Assembly (NCBI GenBank): GCA_963817755.1
Contig: CAWFPB010000004.1
Location: 118,714 to 182,713, forward strand
Source of the DNA: Oleiagrimonas sp963817755
GTDB taxonomy: Bacteria > Pseudomonadota > Gammaproteobacteria > Xanthomonadales > Rhodanobacteraceae
Direction: 5' to 3'
DNA: 64,000 bases
The notes beneath the pieces were generated by a model that saw only the letters and a list, made by a program, of their open reading frames with translations, was not told the DNA's origin and ran no database searches. Every line of letters starts with the position of its first letter. Positions within the stretch are counted from its first letter, which is position 1. This document shows, in pieces, positions 42,201 to 51,133 of the stretch. The position numbers were made by a program, and so were the translations under genes.

Positions 42201-43052
42201 TCACTCGTTGAGCGCTTCGCGCAGGAATTCGGGCAGTGTCAGTGCCGCGCGATGGATGTCGGCATTGTAGTAGCGTGTGGGAAAGGACTTGGTGGCCGCA
42301 CCGCGTTCGCGGAATCCGGACAGGTCGGCTCCCTTGCGCGCCATGGTGCAGCTCCACCATCCGGTCGGATAGCACGGCTGCGGGAACGGCAGCGTCTTGA
42401 GCGCGTTGAAGCCGGCCGTGCGCATGGCGCCGCGCATGGCCTTGATCAGGTCCAGATGTGCCAGCGGTGATTCCGATTGCTGCACCAGCAGTCCGCTGTG
42501 GCGCAACGCCTTGAAGCAGCTGGAGTAGAAATCGGCATTGAACAGGCCCTCGGCGGGACCGACCGGGTCGGTGGAGTCGACGATCACCAGGTCCACGCTC
42601 TCTGGCTCGCATTCGGCCATGTACTTGATGCCGTCCTCGAACTTCAGCTCGGCACGCGGGTCGTCGTTGGACTCGCATAGTTCCGGGAAGTATTCCTCGG
42701 ACAGGCGGGTGACGCGTTCGTCGATGTCGACCTGGGTCACGCGCTCGACTTCCTCGTGCCGGAGCACCTCGCGCAGCGTGCCGCAGTCGCCGCCGCCGAT
42801 GATGACCACGCGCTTGGCGCGCGCATGGGTGAACAGCGCCGGGTGCGTCATCATCTCGTGGTAGAGGAAGTTGTCGCGGCCGGTCAGCATCACGCAGCCG
42901 TCGATCACCATCAGCTTGCCCCAGTCGGTGGTCTGGTGGATCTCGATGCGCTGGAAGGCGGTCTGCTCGCTGTGCAGCATGGCCTCGGTGCGAAAGCCGA
43001 TCGATGAACCGGAGGCCTCGTGGGCCTCGGTGAACCAGCTCGGTTGCGACAT
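42201..43052 (-). CDS. speE: Spermidine synthase
   Basis: Transfers an aminopropyl group from decarboxylated S-adenosylmethionine to putrescine to make spermidine. The 283-residue protein begins WFTEAHEASGSSIGFR. It contains the cofactor motif VVIIGGGDCGTLREVLRH, the acidic VDIDERV segment, and the active-site DSTDPVGPAEGLF region. GGAACC lies before the ATG at 43052. It is divergent from speA across about 195 bases, so both polyamine enzymes may share control. The dcSAM-forming SpeD is not in the window. Confidence 0.97.
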   Translation of the reverse strand: MSQPSWFTEAHEASGSSIGFRTEAMLHSEQTAFQRIEIHQTTDWGKLMVIDGCVMLTGRDNFLYHEMMTHPALFTHARAKRVVIIGGGDCGTLREVLRHEEVERVTQVDIDERVTRLSEEYFPELCESNDDPRAELKFEDGIKYMAECEPESVDLVIVDSTDPVGPAEGLFNADFYSSCFKALRHSGLLVQQSESPLAHLDLIKAMRGAMRTAGFNALKTLPFPQPCYPTGWWSCTMARKGADLSGFRERGAATKSFPTRYYNADIHRAALTLPEFLREALNE

Positions 43053-43247
43053 GTCGGTTCCTTGGAATTCTCGGGGGCGCCGGTGATCCATGTGTCCGGT
43101 GGGGCCGGATGTGCCTGCGCGGCGCGGATCGGGGCAGCCCGGAACATGGGATGCGGAGTAGCCGCACATTGTACCGTCTTGTCCGGCCCGGCACATGCTG
43201 CACTACACTAACGCGTTCGAATTCGAGACCGAGGGAGCACGCCGAGG

Positions 43248-45134
43248 ATGAGCCAGGACTGGAACCCCGAGCAGGCGCGCCGCACCTGGTCGATCCCCCA
43301 CTGGAGCGAGGGCTACTTCGACGTCGGCGACGCCGGCGAGCTGCGCGTGCGTCCGCAGGGAACGGGCGGACCGTCGCTGTCGCTGCCCCAGGTGGTCGGG
43401 CGCGCGCGCGCCGAAGGCCTGCGCCTGCCGCTGCTGGTGCGCTTTCCGGACATTCTGGCTGATCGCCTGGCGCGGCTGCAGGGTGCCTTCGCCCGGGCGA
43501 TGGACAGCCAGGGCTACGGCGGCGGCTACACCGCGGTCTACCCGATCAAGGTCAACCAGCAACGCGGCGTGGCCGGCGAGCTGGCGCGCGTGGGCACGTC
43601 CGGTTTCGGGCTGGAGGCCGGTTCCAAGCCCGAGCTGATGGCGGTGCTGGGCCTGGCGCGACCGGGCAGCCTGGTGGTGTGCAACGGCTACAAGGACCGC
43701 GAATACGTGCGCCTGGCGCTGATCGGCGTGAAGATGGGCCTGAACGTGCACATCGTGGTGGAAAAGCCCTCCGAGCTCGAGCACGTGATCGCCGAGTCGC
43801 TGGCGCTGGGCGTGGAACCGAAGCTGGGCGTGCGTGTGCGCCTGGCTTCGATCGGCGCCGGCAAGTGGCAGAACACCGGCGGCGACAAGGGCAAGTTCGG
43901 GCTCAGCCCGCGCCAGGTGCTGGCCATGGTCGAGCGCCTGGAGCAGGCCGGGCTCAAGCACACCCTGCGCCTGCTGCACTTCCACATGGGCTCGCAGATC
44001 TCCAACGTGCGCGACATTGCCACCGGCATGCGCGAGGCGGTGCGCTACTACGTCGAGCTGCGCAGGCGCGGTGTGCCGATCGCGATCATGGACGCCGGCG
44101 GCGGCCTGGGCGTGGACTACGAGGGCACCCGCTCGCGCAGCTTCAACTCGATCAACTATTCCATGGACCAGTACGCGGCCAGCCTGGTGCAGCCGCTGGC
44201 CGAGGCCTGTGCCTCGGCCGACGTGCCGGAACCGCGCCTGGTCACCGAGGCCGGCCGGGCCATGACCGCGCACCATGCGGTGCTGGTGATCAACATCAGC
44301 GAGGTCGAGCGCGTGCCCGAGGGCCGCGTCGAAGCGCCGCGCGAGGACGAGCCGGACGTGTTGCGCCACCTGCGCGATGTGCACGCGGCGCTCGAAGAGC
44401 GCCCGCCGCTGGAGCTCTACCACGAGGCCCAGCACCATCTGGCCGAGGGCCAGACCCTGTATGCGCTGGGCCAGCTGGGCCTGGACGATCGCGCGCGCCT
44501 GGACGACCTGTACTACGCCATCGTCGGTGCGGTACGCCCGCGGCTGATGCCGGGCGAGCGCGCGCACCGCCAGGCGCTGGACGAGCTGGACGAGAAGCTG
44601 GTCGACAAGTATTTCGGCAACTTCTCGGTGTTCGAGTCGGTGCCGGATGTCTGGGCCATCGACCAGGTGTTCCCGATCGCGCCGATCGCGCGACTGGACG
44701 AGGCGCCGACCCGGCGTGGCGTGCTGGTGGACATGACCTGCGACTCGGACGGTCGCATCGACGCCTACGTCGACGCCGAGGGCGTGGACGTGAGCCTGCC
44801 CCTGCACGAACTGCGGGAGGGCGAATCGTACTGCCTGGGCATCTTCCTGGTCGGCGCCTACCAGGAGACCCTGGGCGACATCCACAACCTGTTCGGCGAC
44901 ACCGACGCGGTCAACGTGCGCAGCGATGGCGAGGGCTTCCGCTTCGACCACGTGCGCCGTGGCGACACCGCCGACCTGATGCTGGACTACGTGGGCTACG
45001 CGCTGGACGACCTGCGCGCCGCCTACGACGCACGCCTGTCCGAGGCCGGCATCGGGGGCGAACAAGCGCGCGCTCTGCGCGATGCGCTGGAGGCGGGGCT
45101 GACCGGCTACACCTACCTGCAGGAATCGTCCTGA
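43248..45134 (+). CDS. speA: Biosynthetic arginine decarboxylase
   Basis: PLP enzyme converting arginine to agmatine, the first step of the plant/bacterial route to putrescine. The 628-residue protein has the N-terminal WSIPHWSEGYFDVGDAGELRV block, the PLP lysine motif YPIKVNQQRGV, the phosphate-binding MDAGGGLGVDYEG and the C-terminal catalytic CDSDGRID. It is slightly shorter than the E. coli enzyme (658). Agmatinase or agmatine deiminase genes are absent here. The 3' end overlaps the convergent HAD gene by 22 bases. Confidence 0.97.
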   Translation: MSQDWNPEQARRTWSIPHWSEGYFDVGDAGELRVRPQGTGGPSLSLPQVVGRARAEGLRLPLLVRFPDILADRLARLQGAFARAMDSQGYGGGYTAVYPIKVNQQRGVAGELARVGTSGFGLEAGSKPELMAVLGLARPGSLVVCNGYKDREYVRLALIGVKMGLNVHIVVEKPSELEHVIAESLALGVEPKLGVRVRLASIGAGKWQNTGGDKGKFGLSPRQVLAMVERLEQAGLKHTLRLLHFHMGSQISNVRDIATGMREAVRYYVELRRRGVPIAIMDAGGGLGVDYEGTRSRSFNSINYSMDQYAASLVQPLAEACASADVPEPRLVTEAGRAMTAHHAVLVINISEVERVPEGRVEAPREDEPDVLRHLRDVHAALEERPPLELYHEAQHHLAEGQTLYALGQLGLDDRARLDDLYYAIVGAVRPRLMPGERAHRQALDELDEKLVDKYFGNFSVFESVPDVWAIDQVFPIAPIARLDEAPTRRGVLVDMTCDSDGRIDAYVDAEGVDVSLPLHELREGESYCLGIFLVGAYQETLGDIHNLFGDTDAVNVRSDGEGFRFDHVRRGDTADLMLDYVGYALDDLRAAYDARLSEAGIGGEQARALRDALEAGLTGYTYLQESS

Positions 45135-45802
45135 CCTGCGGCTCCTGAAGCCGGGCGTCCGGCATCGATCAGCCGGGGCAGGGTCCGCATGTCGTCGAAG
45201 ATCGCGTGCGCGCCGGCTTCGCGCAGGCGGCGGACCGGCATCAGCGCGGCATACCCGAACACCGTCATACCGGCGGCGCGCGCTGCCGCGACGCCGGTCG
45301 GGGTGTCCTCCACCACCAGGCAGTGGGCCGGATCCACACCGCTGCGCTCGGCGGCCAGCAGGTAGACGTCGGGTGCGGGTTTCGGGCGCTCGACGTCGTT
45401 GGCGCTGAACACGCGTCCCGCGAACTGCGGCCATAGCCCGGTCGCGCCCAGGGTGATGCGCATCTTGGCGTGTTCGCCGTTGGAGGCCACGCAGGTCGGT
45501 AGTGCAATGCGCTCCAGCGCCTCGACGATGCCGGGCACCGGTACCACCTCGCGCTCCAGCGCGGCGCGCGTGCGACGGTCGTAGTCCGCGACCAGGCCCG
45601 GCGGCGGGTCGCGGCCGAGCATGTCGCCGATGCGCGCCAGGCACTGCGACATCGACAGGCCGACGAAATGCTCGAACATGTCTTCCTGGCGCAGCTGCAG
45701 GCCCAATTCGCCGAGCATCTGCGCGAACACGCGGGCGCTGATGCGCTCGCTGTCGACCAGCACGCCGTCGCAGTCGAAGATGATCTGGCGGAATGCAGTC
45801 AT
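45113..45802 (-). CDS. HAD-superfamily phosphatase (beta-phosphoglucomutase-like)
   Basis: A 229-residue HAD hydrolase. Motif I is FDCDGVLVDSE, the Ser/Thr motif is CVASNGEH, the Lys motif is ERPKPAPDVYL and the acidic end is VVEDTPTGVAAARAAGM. The alpha-helical cap follows motif I, as in YieH/YqaB-type phosphatases of sugar or nucleotide phosphates. Its ATG overlaps the stop of the upstream methyltransferase by 4 bases (ATGA), so the two form a unit. Substrate not known. Confidence 0.92.
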   Translation of the reverse strand: MTAFRQIIFDCDGVLVDSERISARVFAQMLGELGLQLRQEDMFEHFVGLSMSQCLARIGDMLGRDPPPGLVADYDRRTRAALEREVVPVPGIVEALERIALPTCVASNGEHAKMRITLGATGLWPQFAGRVFSANDVERPKPAPDVYLLAAERSGVDPAHCLVVEDTPTGVAAARAAGMTVFGYAALMPVRRLREAGAHAIFDDMRTLPRLIDAGRPASGAAGQDDSCR

Positions 45803-46581
45803 GCAGCGGGCTTTTCCGCCCGGGTGGCGATACTGGTGGGACTGAAGCGGTTCAGCGGGGTCGCTTCGTCGTTCCAGTCGTCTTCGTACAGGGCGTGCAG
45901 GACGAAGCCGGCAGCCAGCTGGCCACCGATCTGGGCGCCGAGCGAGTGGCTGTATTCCAGCGCCCGTCCGGATTTCATCAGGGTGGCCTGTTCTTCCGGC
46001 GAAAGGCTGTCCGGTTCCCGATACGGAAGCGGGAAGCGCACGGCCAGCGTGCCCGACTCGTTGGCCGCTTCATGATCGAACAGGAAGAAGCTGGGATTCA
46101 TGAATCCCGCGAGCAGTCGTCCGCCGGGTTTCAACACGCGATGGCATTCGTTCCAGACCGGTTCGAGGTCCGCGACGAACACGTTCGAGACCGGATGGAA
46201 AATCAGGTCGAATGCATGATCCTCGAAGATGGTCATGTCCGCCATGTCGCCGCGTACGCAGCGCAGGTCGAGATCGTCACGGGTGGCCACGAGGGCGTCT
46301 TTCGCCAGTTGCTCGTCGGAGAGGTCGTAACTCACCACCCGGGCCCCCGCGGCGGCCAGCACCGGTGCCTGCTGGCCGCCGCCGGAAGCCAGGCAGAGGA
46401 CGTGACGGCCACGAAGCTCGCCGAACCAGGTTCGGGGCACGGGGCGGTTCGGGGTCAGAATGACCTGCCAGTGCCCGTTGCGCGCCTGGCGAATGGTCTC
46501 CGCGTCCACCGGGCGGGTCCAGGGGCTGCCTTCCCGGGATTCGCGATTCCATGCCTGTCGATTGTGCTCGAGGAAGTCCAT
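45799..46581 (-). CDS. Class I SAM-dependent methyltransferase
   Basis: A 260-residue methyltransferase. The N-terminal cap NRQAWNRESREGSPWTRPV precedes the Rossmann domain with motif I VLCLASGGGQQAPVLAA, the acidic VVSYDLSDEQL and the motif IV/V region FHPVSNVFVADLEPVWNECHRVLKPGGRLL. It resembles small-molecule methyltransferases of the YcgJ/UbiE-like group; the acceptor is unknown. It is coupled by ATGA to the HAD gene and preceded by the SDR gene on the same strand. Confidence 0.9.
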   Translation of the reverse strand: MDFLEHNRQAWNRESREGSPWTRPVDAETIRQARNGHWQVILTPNRPVPRTWFGELRGRHVLCLASGGGQQAPVLAAAGARVVSYDLSDEQLAKDALVATRDDLDLRCVRGDMADMTIFEDHAFDLIFHPVSNVFVADLEPVWNECHRVLKPGGRLLAGFMNPSFFLFDHEAANESGTLAVRFPLPYREPDSLSPEEQATLMKSGRALEYSHSLGAQIGGQLAAGFVLHALYEDDWNDEATPLNRFSPTSIATRAEKPAA

Positions 46582-46600
46582 GGCCGTCTCGGCAGAAGGT

Positions 46601-47356
46601 TCAGGCGTCGCGATGCACCTGCAGGCCGGCGGCCGACTGGCTGGTCGGCATGACCTCGATGCGGTTCACGTTCAGGTGCGGCGGCAGGTGCGCGACCCAG
46701 GCCACGGTCTCGGCGATGTCCTCGGCCGTGATCGGGCGGGTACCGGCGTACAGGCGATCCGACGCGTCCTGGTCGCCGCCGGTGCGCACCAGGGTGAACT
46801 CGGTCTCGGCCATGCCCGGTTCGACCGAGGTCACGCGCACGCCGGTGCCGTGCAGGTCGGTGCGCAGGCCCAGCGAGAACTGGGTGACGAAGGCCTTGGT
46901 GCCGCCGTACACGTTGCCGCCCTTGTACGGGTAACTGCCCGAGATCGAGCTGATGTTGACGATGGCGCCGCGGCGTTCAATCAGCGTCGGCAGCAGCTTG
47001 CGGGTGAGTGTGACCAGCGCGGTGACGTTGGTATCGATCATCTGTCGCCACTGTTCCAGGTCCGATTCCTGGGCCACTTCCGTACCCAGCGCCAGGCCGG
47101 CATTGTTGACCAGCAGGTCGATCCCGGCGAAGTGTCCGGGCAGGGCGTCCAGCGCGGCCTGCATGGCTGCACCGTCGCGGATGTCGAAGGCGGCGGCGTG
47201 CACGCGTTCGGCGCCGTGACGTTCGACCAGCGGCTGCAGCCGTTCGAGGCGGCGCCCGCAGGCGATGATGTTCCAGCCGTCGGCCAGCAGCCGTTCGGCG
47301 ATGGCCGCGCCGAAACCCGACGTGGCCCCCGTGATGAGTGCGGTCTTGGTGGTCAT
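46601..47356 (-). CDS. Short-chain dehydrogenase/reductase (YdfG-like)
   Basis: A 251-residue classical SDR close to YdfG (NADP-dependent 3-hydroxy acid / serine dehydrogenase). It has the cofactor motif ITGATSGFGAAIAERL, CGRRLERL (Arg, hence NADP), the NNAGLALG block, the catalytic Ser in NISSISGSYPYKGG and the YGGTKAF active-site Tyr-Lys. The C-terminal VMPTSQSAAGLQVHRD matches the YdfG-type ending. The ATG at 47356 gives the family start MTTKTALITG. Confidence 0.94.
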   Translation of the reverse strand: MTTKTALITGATSGFGAAIAERLLADGWNIIACGRRLERLQPLVERHGAERVHAAAFDIRDGAAMQAALDALPGHFAGIDLLVNNAGLALGTEVAQESDLEQWRQMIDTNVTALVTLTRKLLPTLIERRGAIVNISSISGSYPYKGGNVYGGTKAFVTQFSLGLRTDLHGTGVRVTSVEPGMAETEFTLVRTGGDQDASDRLYAGTRPITAEDIAETVAWVAHLPPHLNVNRIEVMPTSQSAAGLQVHRDA

Positions 47357-47460
47357 CGAGTCAGTGTACGGCTGCAGGCGGGTGGGCGTGAAGGGGCGAG
47401 ATCCACCTCGCGCGTCGGCTGGACTATGATCGAACGGTTCGGGGAGGACGGGGAGACGGC

Positions 47461-48363
47461 ATGGCGGGATCGAAGTACTCGGTGACCCTGACCGGCAAGG
47501 TGCGCGCCGGACGGGATGCGCCGGCGGTGTGGGCGCGTGTGGCACAGCTGTTGCGGCTGGATACAACAGCCTTCCGCGAGCGCGTGCTGGAGCGATTGCC
47601 GGTGACGCTCAAGGCTGTGGCCTATGAGGAGGCAAGGCGGCAGCAGGAAGCACTGGCTTCCAGTGGGGCCGACGTGATGCTGCTGGACGAGGACAAGTCG
47701 CCGCGACTGTGGATTCGAATCGAACGCACCACGCGCGGGCCGTTGAGCATGACCTATGCACGCCGGGTGCTGCGCGATGGTGGCCTGCCCGGCTCCACCC
47801 AGGCCTGTCTGCAGGGCGGGCGGGAATGGTACTCGCTGGAAATGCTGGCCAAGCAGCATGCACCGCCCCCTGCGCCGCCCGTGCCGGCACGGACGAAAGC
47901 GGCCGACACCGCTGCGCCGGAGCGCATCCGCGGCGGATGGCCCGGCTGGGTCCTGGGCGCGATCGTGGTGGTCGCCAGCCTGGCCCTGGTCGGCCTACTG
48001 GTCGCACTGATCGGTGTGCCCGCCTGGCGCGACCACGTCATCCGCGAGCAGGTGGTCCGGGGCGCGCAACGGGCCGATCGGCCGCGGGCGGCCGTGGCGG
48101 GGTATCTGCGTGCGCATGGCATGCCCCCGGTGGACAATGCCGCAGCCGGACTGGCGACGGCCTCCAGCCTCCGCGGGCCGTACGTAGCCTCGATCACGGT
48201 CGATCACGGCGACGTCACCGTGCACTTCGGTGGCCAGGCCGCCGATCGCCTGCGCGATCGACGCTTGTTGTTCTCGCCGGTACTGCATGCGGGGCGCGTG
48301 ACCTGGACCTGCGTCAGCCCGGACCTGCCGCATCGCGTGCTGCCGCGCTGGTGTCGTCACTGA
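47461..48363 (+). CDS. Membrane protein fused to a type IV pilin-like domain
   Basis: A 300-residue fusion. Residues 8-72 (LTGKVRAGRDAPAVWARVAQ and on) match a small cytoplasmic domain seen at the start of several membrane proteins. Residues 80-130 (RGPLSMTYARRVLRDGGLP, then REWYSL) resemble a GYF_2/DUF4339-like domain. One membrane helix follows at 160-187, and then a C-terminal globular part like the PilA pilin head, ending TWTCVSPDLP and LPRWC, with Cys284 and Cys298 set to form the pilin disulphide loop. It lacks a prepilin leader, so it cannot be an ordinary pilin. The ribosome site before the ATG is strong (GGGAGG). Function unknown; assembly of the pilin part into a fibre is doubtful. 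Confidence 0.8.
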   Translation: MAGSKYSVTLTGKVRAGRDAPAVWARVAQLLRLDTTAFRERVLERLPVTLKAVAYEEARRQQEALASSGADVMLLDEDKSPRLWIRIERTTRGPLSMTYARRVLRDGGLPGSTQACLQGGREWYSLEMLAKQHAPPPAPPVPARTKAADTAAPERIRGGWPGWVLGAIVVVASLALVGLLVALIGVPAWRDHVIREQVVRGAQRADRPRAAVAGYLRAHGMPPVDNAAAGLATASSLRGPYVASITVDHGDVTVHFGGQAADRLRDRRLLFSPVLHAGRVTWTCVSPDLPHRVLPRWCRH

Positions 48364-48382
48364 GCCCGGCGGACGGCCGGGC
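48364..48382. terminator. Hairpin between convergent genes
   Basis: A 7-bp inverted repeat (GCCCGGC/GCCGGGC, 5-base loop) lies directly after the stop of the pilin-fusion gene and before the end of the SPOR gene. No T-run follows; weak evidence. Confidence 0.3.
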
Positions 48383-48393
48383 CGTTGCGTCCG

Positions 48394-48972
48394 TCAGTGT
48401 TCCTTCAGCGCAATGGCCTTGATGCCGGCCGAGGCCAGGCGCTGCTTGTCCGATTCCAGCTTTGCGGCCGAGGCGTAGGGCCCCAGTCGCACGCGGTTCC
48501 AGGTCTGGCCGTTGATGGTCACCGGCTGCACCTTGGCCACGAATCCCTGCAGGGCCAGCTTGGCCTTCATCGCTTCGGCATCGGAGGCGTTGGGGAACGA
48601 GCCGACCTGCAGCAGGTAGCCGCCGCCGTCGGTCGGGGCCTTGGCGCCGGGCTTTTCCTCGGCCTTGGCGCGCCGGCTGATCTCGGCGTCCGGGATCACG
48701 ACTTCCTTCTCCGGCAGCACCTTGTAGAAGTCGTAGCTGGGCTTTTTGTGGCTCTTGGCGGCAGCCTGGTCGGCCACGCCGGGTTCGCTGCTGCGCTGGA
48801 CCGCAGCATTCGGGTTGGGGTGGGGGCCGTCGTGCTTGCGACCCATCGGCAGCCAGCCGCCGCGGATGGCCATGCCCATCAGCAGGGCACCGATGACCAG
48901 GCCGACCAGCACCCAGCCCCAGGCCGGGAATCCGCCGCTGCGTACCGCCTGCTTGTTCTTGCGTTGTGCCAT
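48394..48972 (-). CDS. SPOR-domain cell-division protein (FtsN-like)
   Basis: A 192-residue bitopic membrane protein. A short basic N-terminus and one helix (GWVLVGLVIGALLMGMAI, about 20-38) lead to a disordered linker and a C-terminal SPOR domain (about 118-192, GGGYLLQVGSFPNASDAEAM, then RVRLGPYASAAKLESDKQRL). SPOR domains bind denuded peptidoglycan at the division site. The gene directly follows argS on the same strand (stop and ATG touch as TGATG), the order in which ftsN-like genes occur in many gammaproteobacteria. It is smaller than E. coli FtsN (319). Confidence 0.88.
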   Translation of the reverse strand: MAQRKNKQAVRSGGFPAWGWVLVGLVIGALLMGMAIRGGWLPMGRKHDGPHPNPNAAVQRSSEPGVADQAAAKSHKKPSYDFYKVLPEKEVVIPDAEISRRAKAEEKPGAKAPTDGGGYLLQVGSFPNASDAEAMKAKLALQGFVAKVQPVTINGQTWNRVRLGPYASAAKLESDKQRLASAGIKAIALKEH

Positions 48973-50660
48973 CACATGCTCTCCGGGGCCGACAGGCCCA
49001 AAAGCTCCAGTCCGTTCGCCAGCACCTGGCGCGTGGCAATGACCAGGGTCAGCCGCGCCTGGCGCAGTTCGGCGTCGTCGACGAGGAACTGGTGCGAGTT
49101 GTAGTAGGTGTGGAAGGCCTGCGCCAGTTCGCGCAGCCAGTTGGCCAGCAGGTGCGGCTCGAGGCCGACTGCGGCCGATTCGACGATCTCCGGATAGCGC
49201 GAGATCTCAGTCATCAGGACCAGTTCGTGCTCGTTGTCCAGCCGTGCCAGGTGCTGGCGGCCGATGCCGGGGTCGAAGGACAGGCCCTTCTCGCGGCACT
49301 GCGCCAGCACGCTGCACACGCGCGCGTGGGCGTACTGGATGTAGTAGACCGGGTTGTCGTTGGACTGCGAGCGCGCCAGATCGATGTCGAAGGTCAGCTG
49401 CGAGTCGCCCTTGCGCGCGATCAGGAAGTAGCGCGTGGCGTCCTTGCCGACCTCGTCGATGAGGTCGCGCAGGGTCACGTAGCTGCCGGCGCGCTTGGAG
49501 ATCTTCACCTCCTCGCCGCCGCGCATCACCGTGACCATCTGGTACAGCATGTAGTCCGGGTAGCCTTTCGGGATGCCGGCATCGAGCGCCTGCAGGCCGG
49601 CCTTCACACGCGCCAGCGAGCCGTGGTGGTCGGCACCCAGCACGGTGATGGCGCGCTCGTAGCCGCGCTGCCACTTGCTGCGGTGGTAGGCCACGTCCGG
49701 CACGAAATAGGTGTAGGTGCCGTCGGACTTGCGCATCACGCGGTCCTTGTCGTCGCCGAAGTCGGTGGTGCGCAGCCACAACGCGCCGCCTTCCTCGTAG
49801 GTATGGCCGTGGGCGACCAGTTCCCGGACGGTCTCCTCGACGGTGTTGTCCTTGTACAGCGCCGATTCGAGGAAATAGACGTCGAAGCCGACGCCGAAAG
49901 CCTTCAGGTCAAGGTCCTGTTCGCGGCGCAGGTAGGCCACGGCGAAGGCGCGGATGGCCTCAAGGTCGCCAGGGTCGGCCGTGCCGGTGACGGTGTGGCC
50001 TTCCACGCGGACGCTCTCGCCGTCCAGATACGCCCGGGCGACCTCGGCGATGTACTCGCCGCGGTAGCCGTCCTCGGGCCAGCCTTCCTCGCCCGGCGAC
50101 AGGCCGCGTGCGCGTGCTTGGGTCGAGACGGCCAGGTTGTGGATCTGCACGCCGGCGTCGTTGTAGTAGAACTCGCGGCGCACGTCCCAGCCGCTGGCGT
50201 CGAGCAGGCGCGCGATGCAGTCGCCCAGCGCCGCGTTGCGGCCATGGCCCACATGCAGCGGCCCGGTCGGGTTGGCGGACACGAATTCCACGCCGACCAC
50301 GTGTCCGTTACCGCTGCCGTTGCGTCCGTAATGGGCGCCGCGATCGAGCACCTGGCCGATTTCGGCATGGTAGGCCGCGGGGCTGAGGAAGAAATTGATG
50401 AAGCCGGGGCCGGCGATCTCCACGCGATCGACCCGTTCGCTGGTGGGTAGCGCCGCGACCAGGGCCTGGGCCAACTCGCGCGGATTGCGGCGTGCCGGAC
50501 GCGCCAGCAGCATCGCCGCGTTGGTGGCGAAATCGCCATGCTCGCGGTTGCGCGCGCGCTCGATGACGAAATCGGGAGCCTCGAGGTCGGCGGGCAGGGT
50601 GTGGTCGTGCTGCAGGGCGGCAAAGGCCTGCAGCACCAGGTCGTGGAGCTGCTGTTTCAC
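48972..50660 (-). CDS. argS: Arginyl-tRNA synthetase
   Basis: Charges tRNA-Arg. The 562-residue class I synthetase has the HIGH-type motif as HVGHGRN, the SANPTGPLHVGHGR block, and the KMSKS counterpart KISKRAGSYVTLRDLIDEVG, plus an N-terminal additional domain and the C-terminal DALR anticodon-binding domain (LARLDNEHELVL and on). All conserved features and the length are normal. The SPOR gene follows with no gap. Upstream lies a 516-base gap that probably holds its promoter. Confidence 0.98.
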   Translation of the reverse strand: MKQQLHDLVLQAFAALQHDHTLPADLEAPDFVIERARNREHGDFATNAAMLLARPARRNPRELAQALVAALPTSERVDRVEIAGPGFINFFLSPAAYHAEIGQVLDRGAHYGRNGSGNGHVVGVEFVSANPTGPLHVGHGRNAALGDCIARLLDASGWDVRREFYYNDAGVQIHNLAVSTQARARGLSPGEEGWPEDGYRGEYIAEVARAYLDGESVRVEGHTVTGTADPGDLEAIRAFAVAYLRREQDLDLKAFGVGFDVYFLESALYKDNTVEETVRELVAHGHTYEEGGALWLRTTDFGDDKDRVMRKSDGTYTYFVPDVAYHRSKWQRGYERAITVLGADHHGSLARVKAGLQALDAGIPKGYPDYMLYQMVTVMRGGEEVKISKRAGSYVTLRDLIDEVGKDATRYFLIARKGDSQLTFDIDLARSQSNDNPVYYIQYAHARVCSVLAQCREKGLSFDPGIGRQHLARLDNEHELVLMTEISRYPEIVESAAVGLEPHLLANWLRELAQAFHTYYNSHQFLVDDAELRQARLTLVIATRQVLANGLELLGLSAPESM

Positions 50661-50776
50661 GTTGGCGTCAGGTGGTTTCGGAAGCGCTCATGCTAGCAGC
50701 CCGGGGCGTGCTCGGAAATCCGCAAATCGGCGCCGTGACTGACAATTTCAGGGCTTTGCGGAGCGCCGTGCACACT

Positions 50777-50785
50777 TGTGGATAA
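50777..50785 (-). promoter_or_regulatory. DnaA box (TTATCCACA)
   Basis: Perfect consensus DnaA box on the minus strand in the argS upstream region. A second consensus box lies 164 bases away in the same orientation. DnaA binding is inferred from the match only. Confidence 0.45.
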
Positions 50786-50856
50786 CTCTGTGGGCAAGAT
50801 TGGGAGCGGGCCTGTGTTCCATCGTGGGGCACGAGTCTGCGCAGTGGAAACATCAA

Positions 50857-50873
50857 GAATATAATTTATATTC
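50857..50873. promoter_or_regulatory. AT-only 17-bp palindrome with perfect TATAAT
   Basis: GAATATAATTTATATTC is an 8+1+8 perfect inverted repeat, made almost entirely of A and T in DNA that is otherwise about two-thirds GC. It includes a consensus -10 element at 50860-50865 on the plus strand and TATAAA/TATATT on the minus strand. It may be a two-way promoter element, an operator, or both. No good -35 was found at 17 bases. Confidence 0.5.
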
Positions 50874-50940
50874 AATTAGATAGGATCGTTTCCTGGGTTT
50901 CTTGCTTAGCTTGAAGCCGTAAGTGACCGATTTGTGAATC

Positions 50941-50949
50941 TGTGCATAA
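50941..50949 (-). promoter_or_regulatory. DnaA box (TTATGCACA)
   Basis: A consensus TTATNCACA box on the minus strand, the second in this gap. Together with the box at 50777 it flanks the AT-only palindrome. Binding not shown. Confidence 0.4.
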
Positions 50950-51133
50950 GTGGCCCCGTGACGCGACCGGTTCGCCTCATTTGCGCCGGATTTGTCATAC
51001 GCCGGTCATGCCGCAGCGGGAGACTGCATGTGTCCGGCAAGCGCGGCGGCGCGGACGGGCCAATGCCATCGCAAGTGCGCTCCCCCGCTTTACGATGGCA
51101 GTCGCTGATCCCACGCGAACACGCGACAGCATC

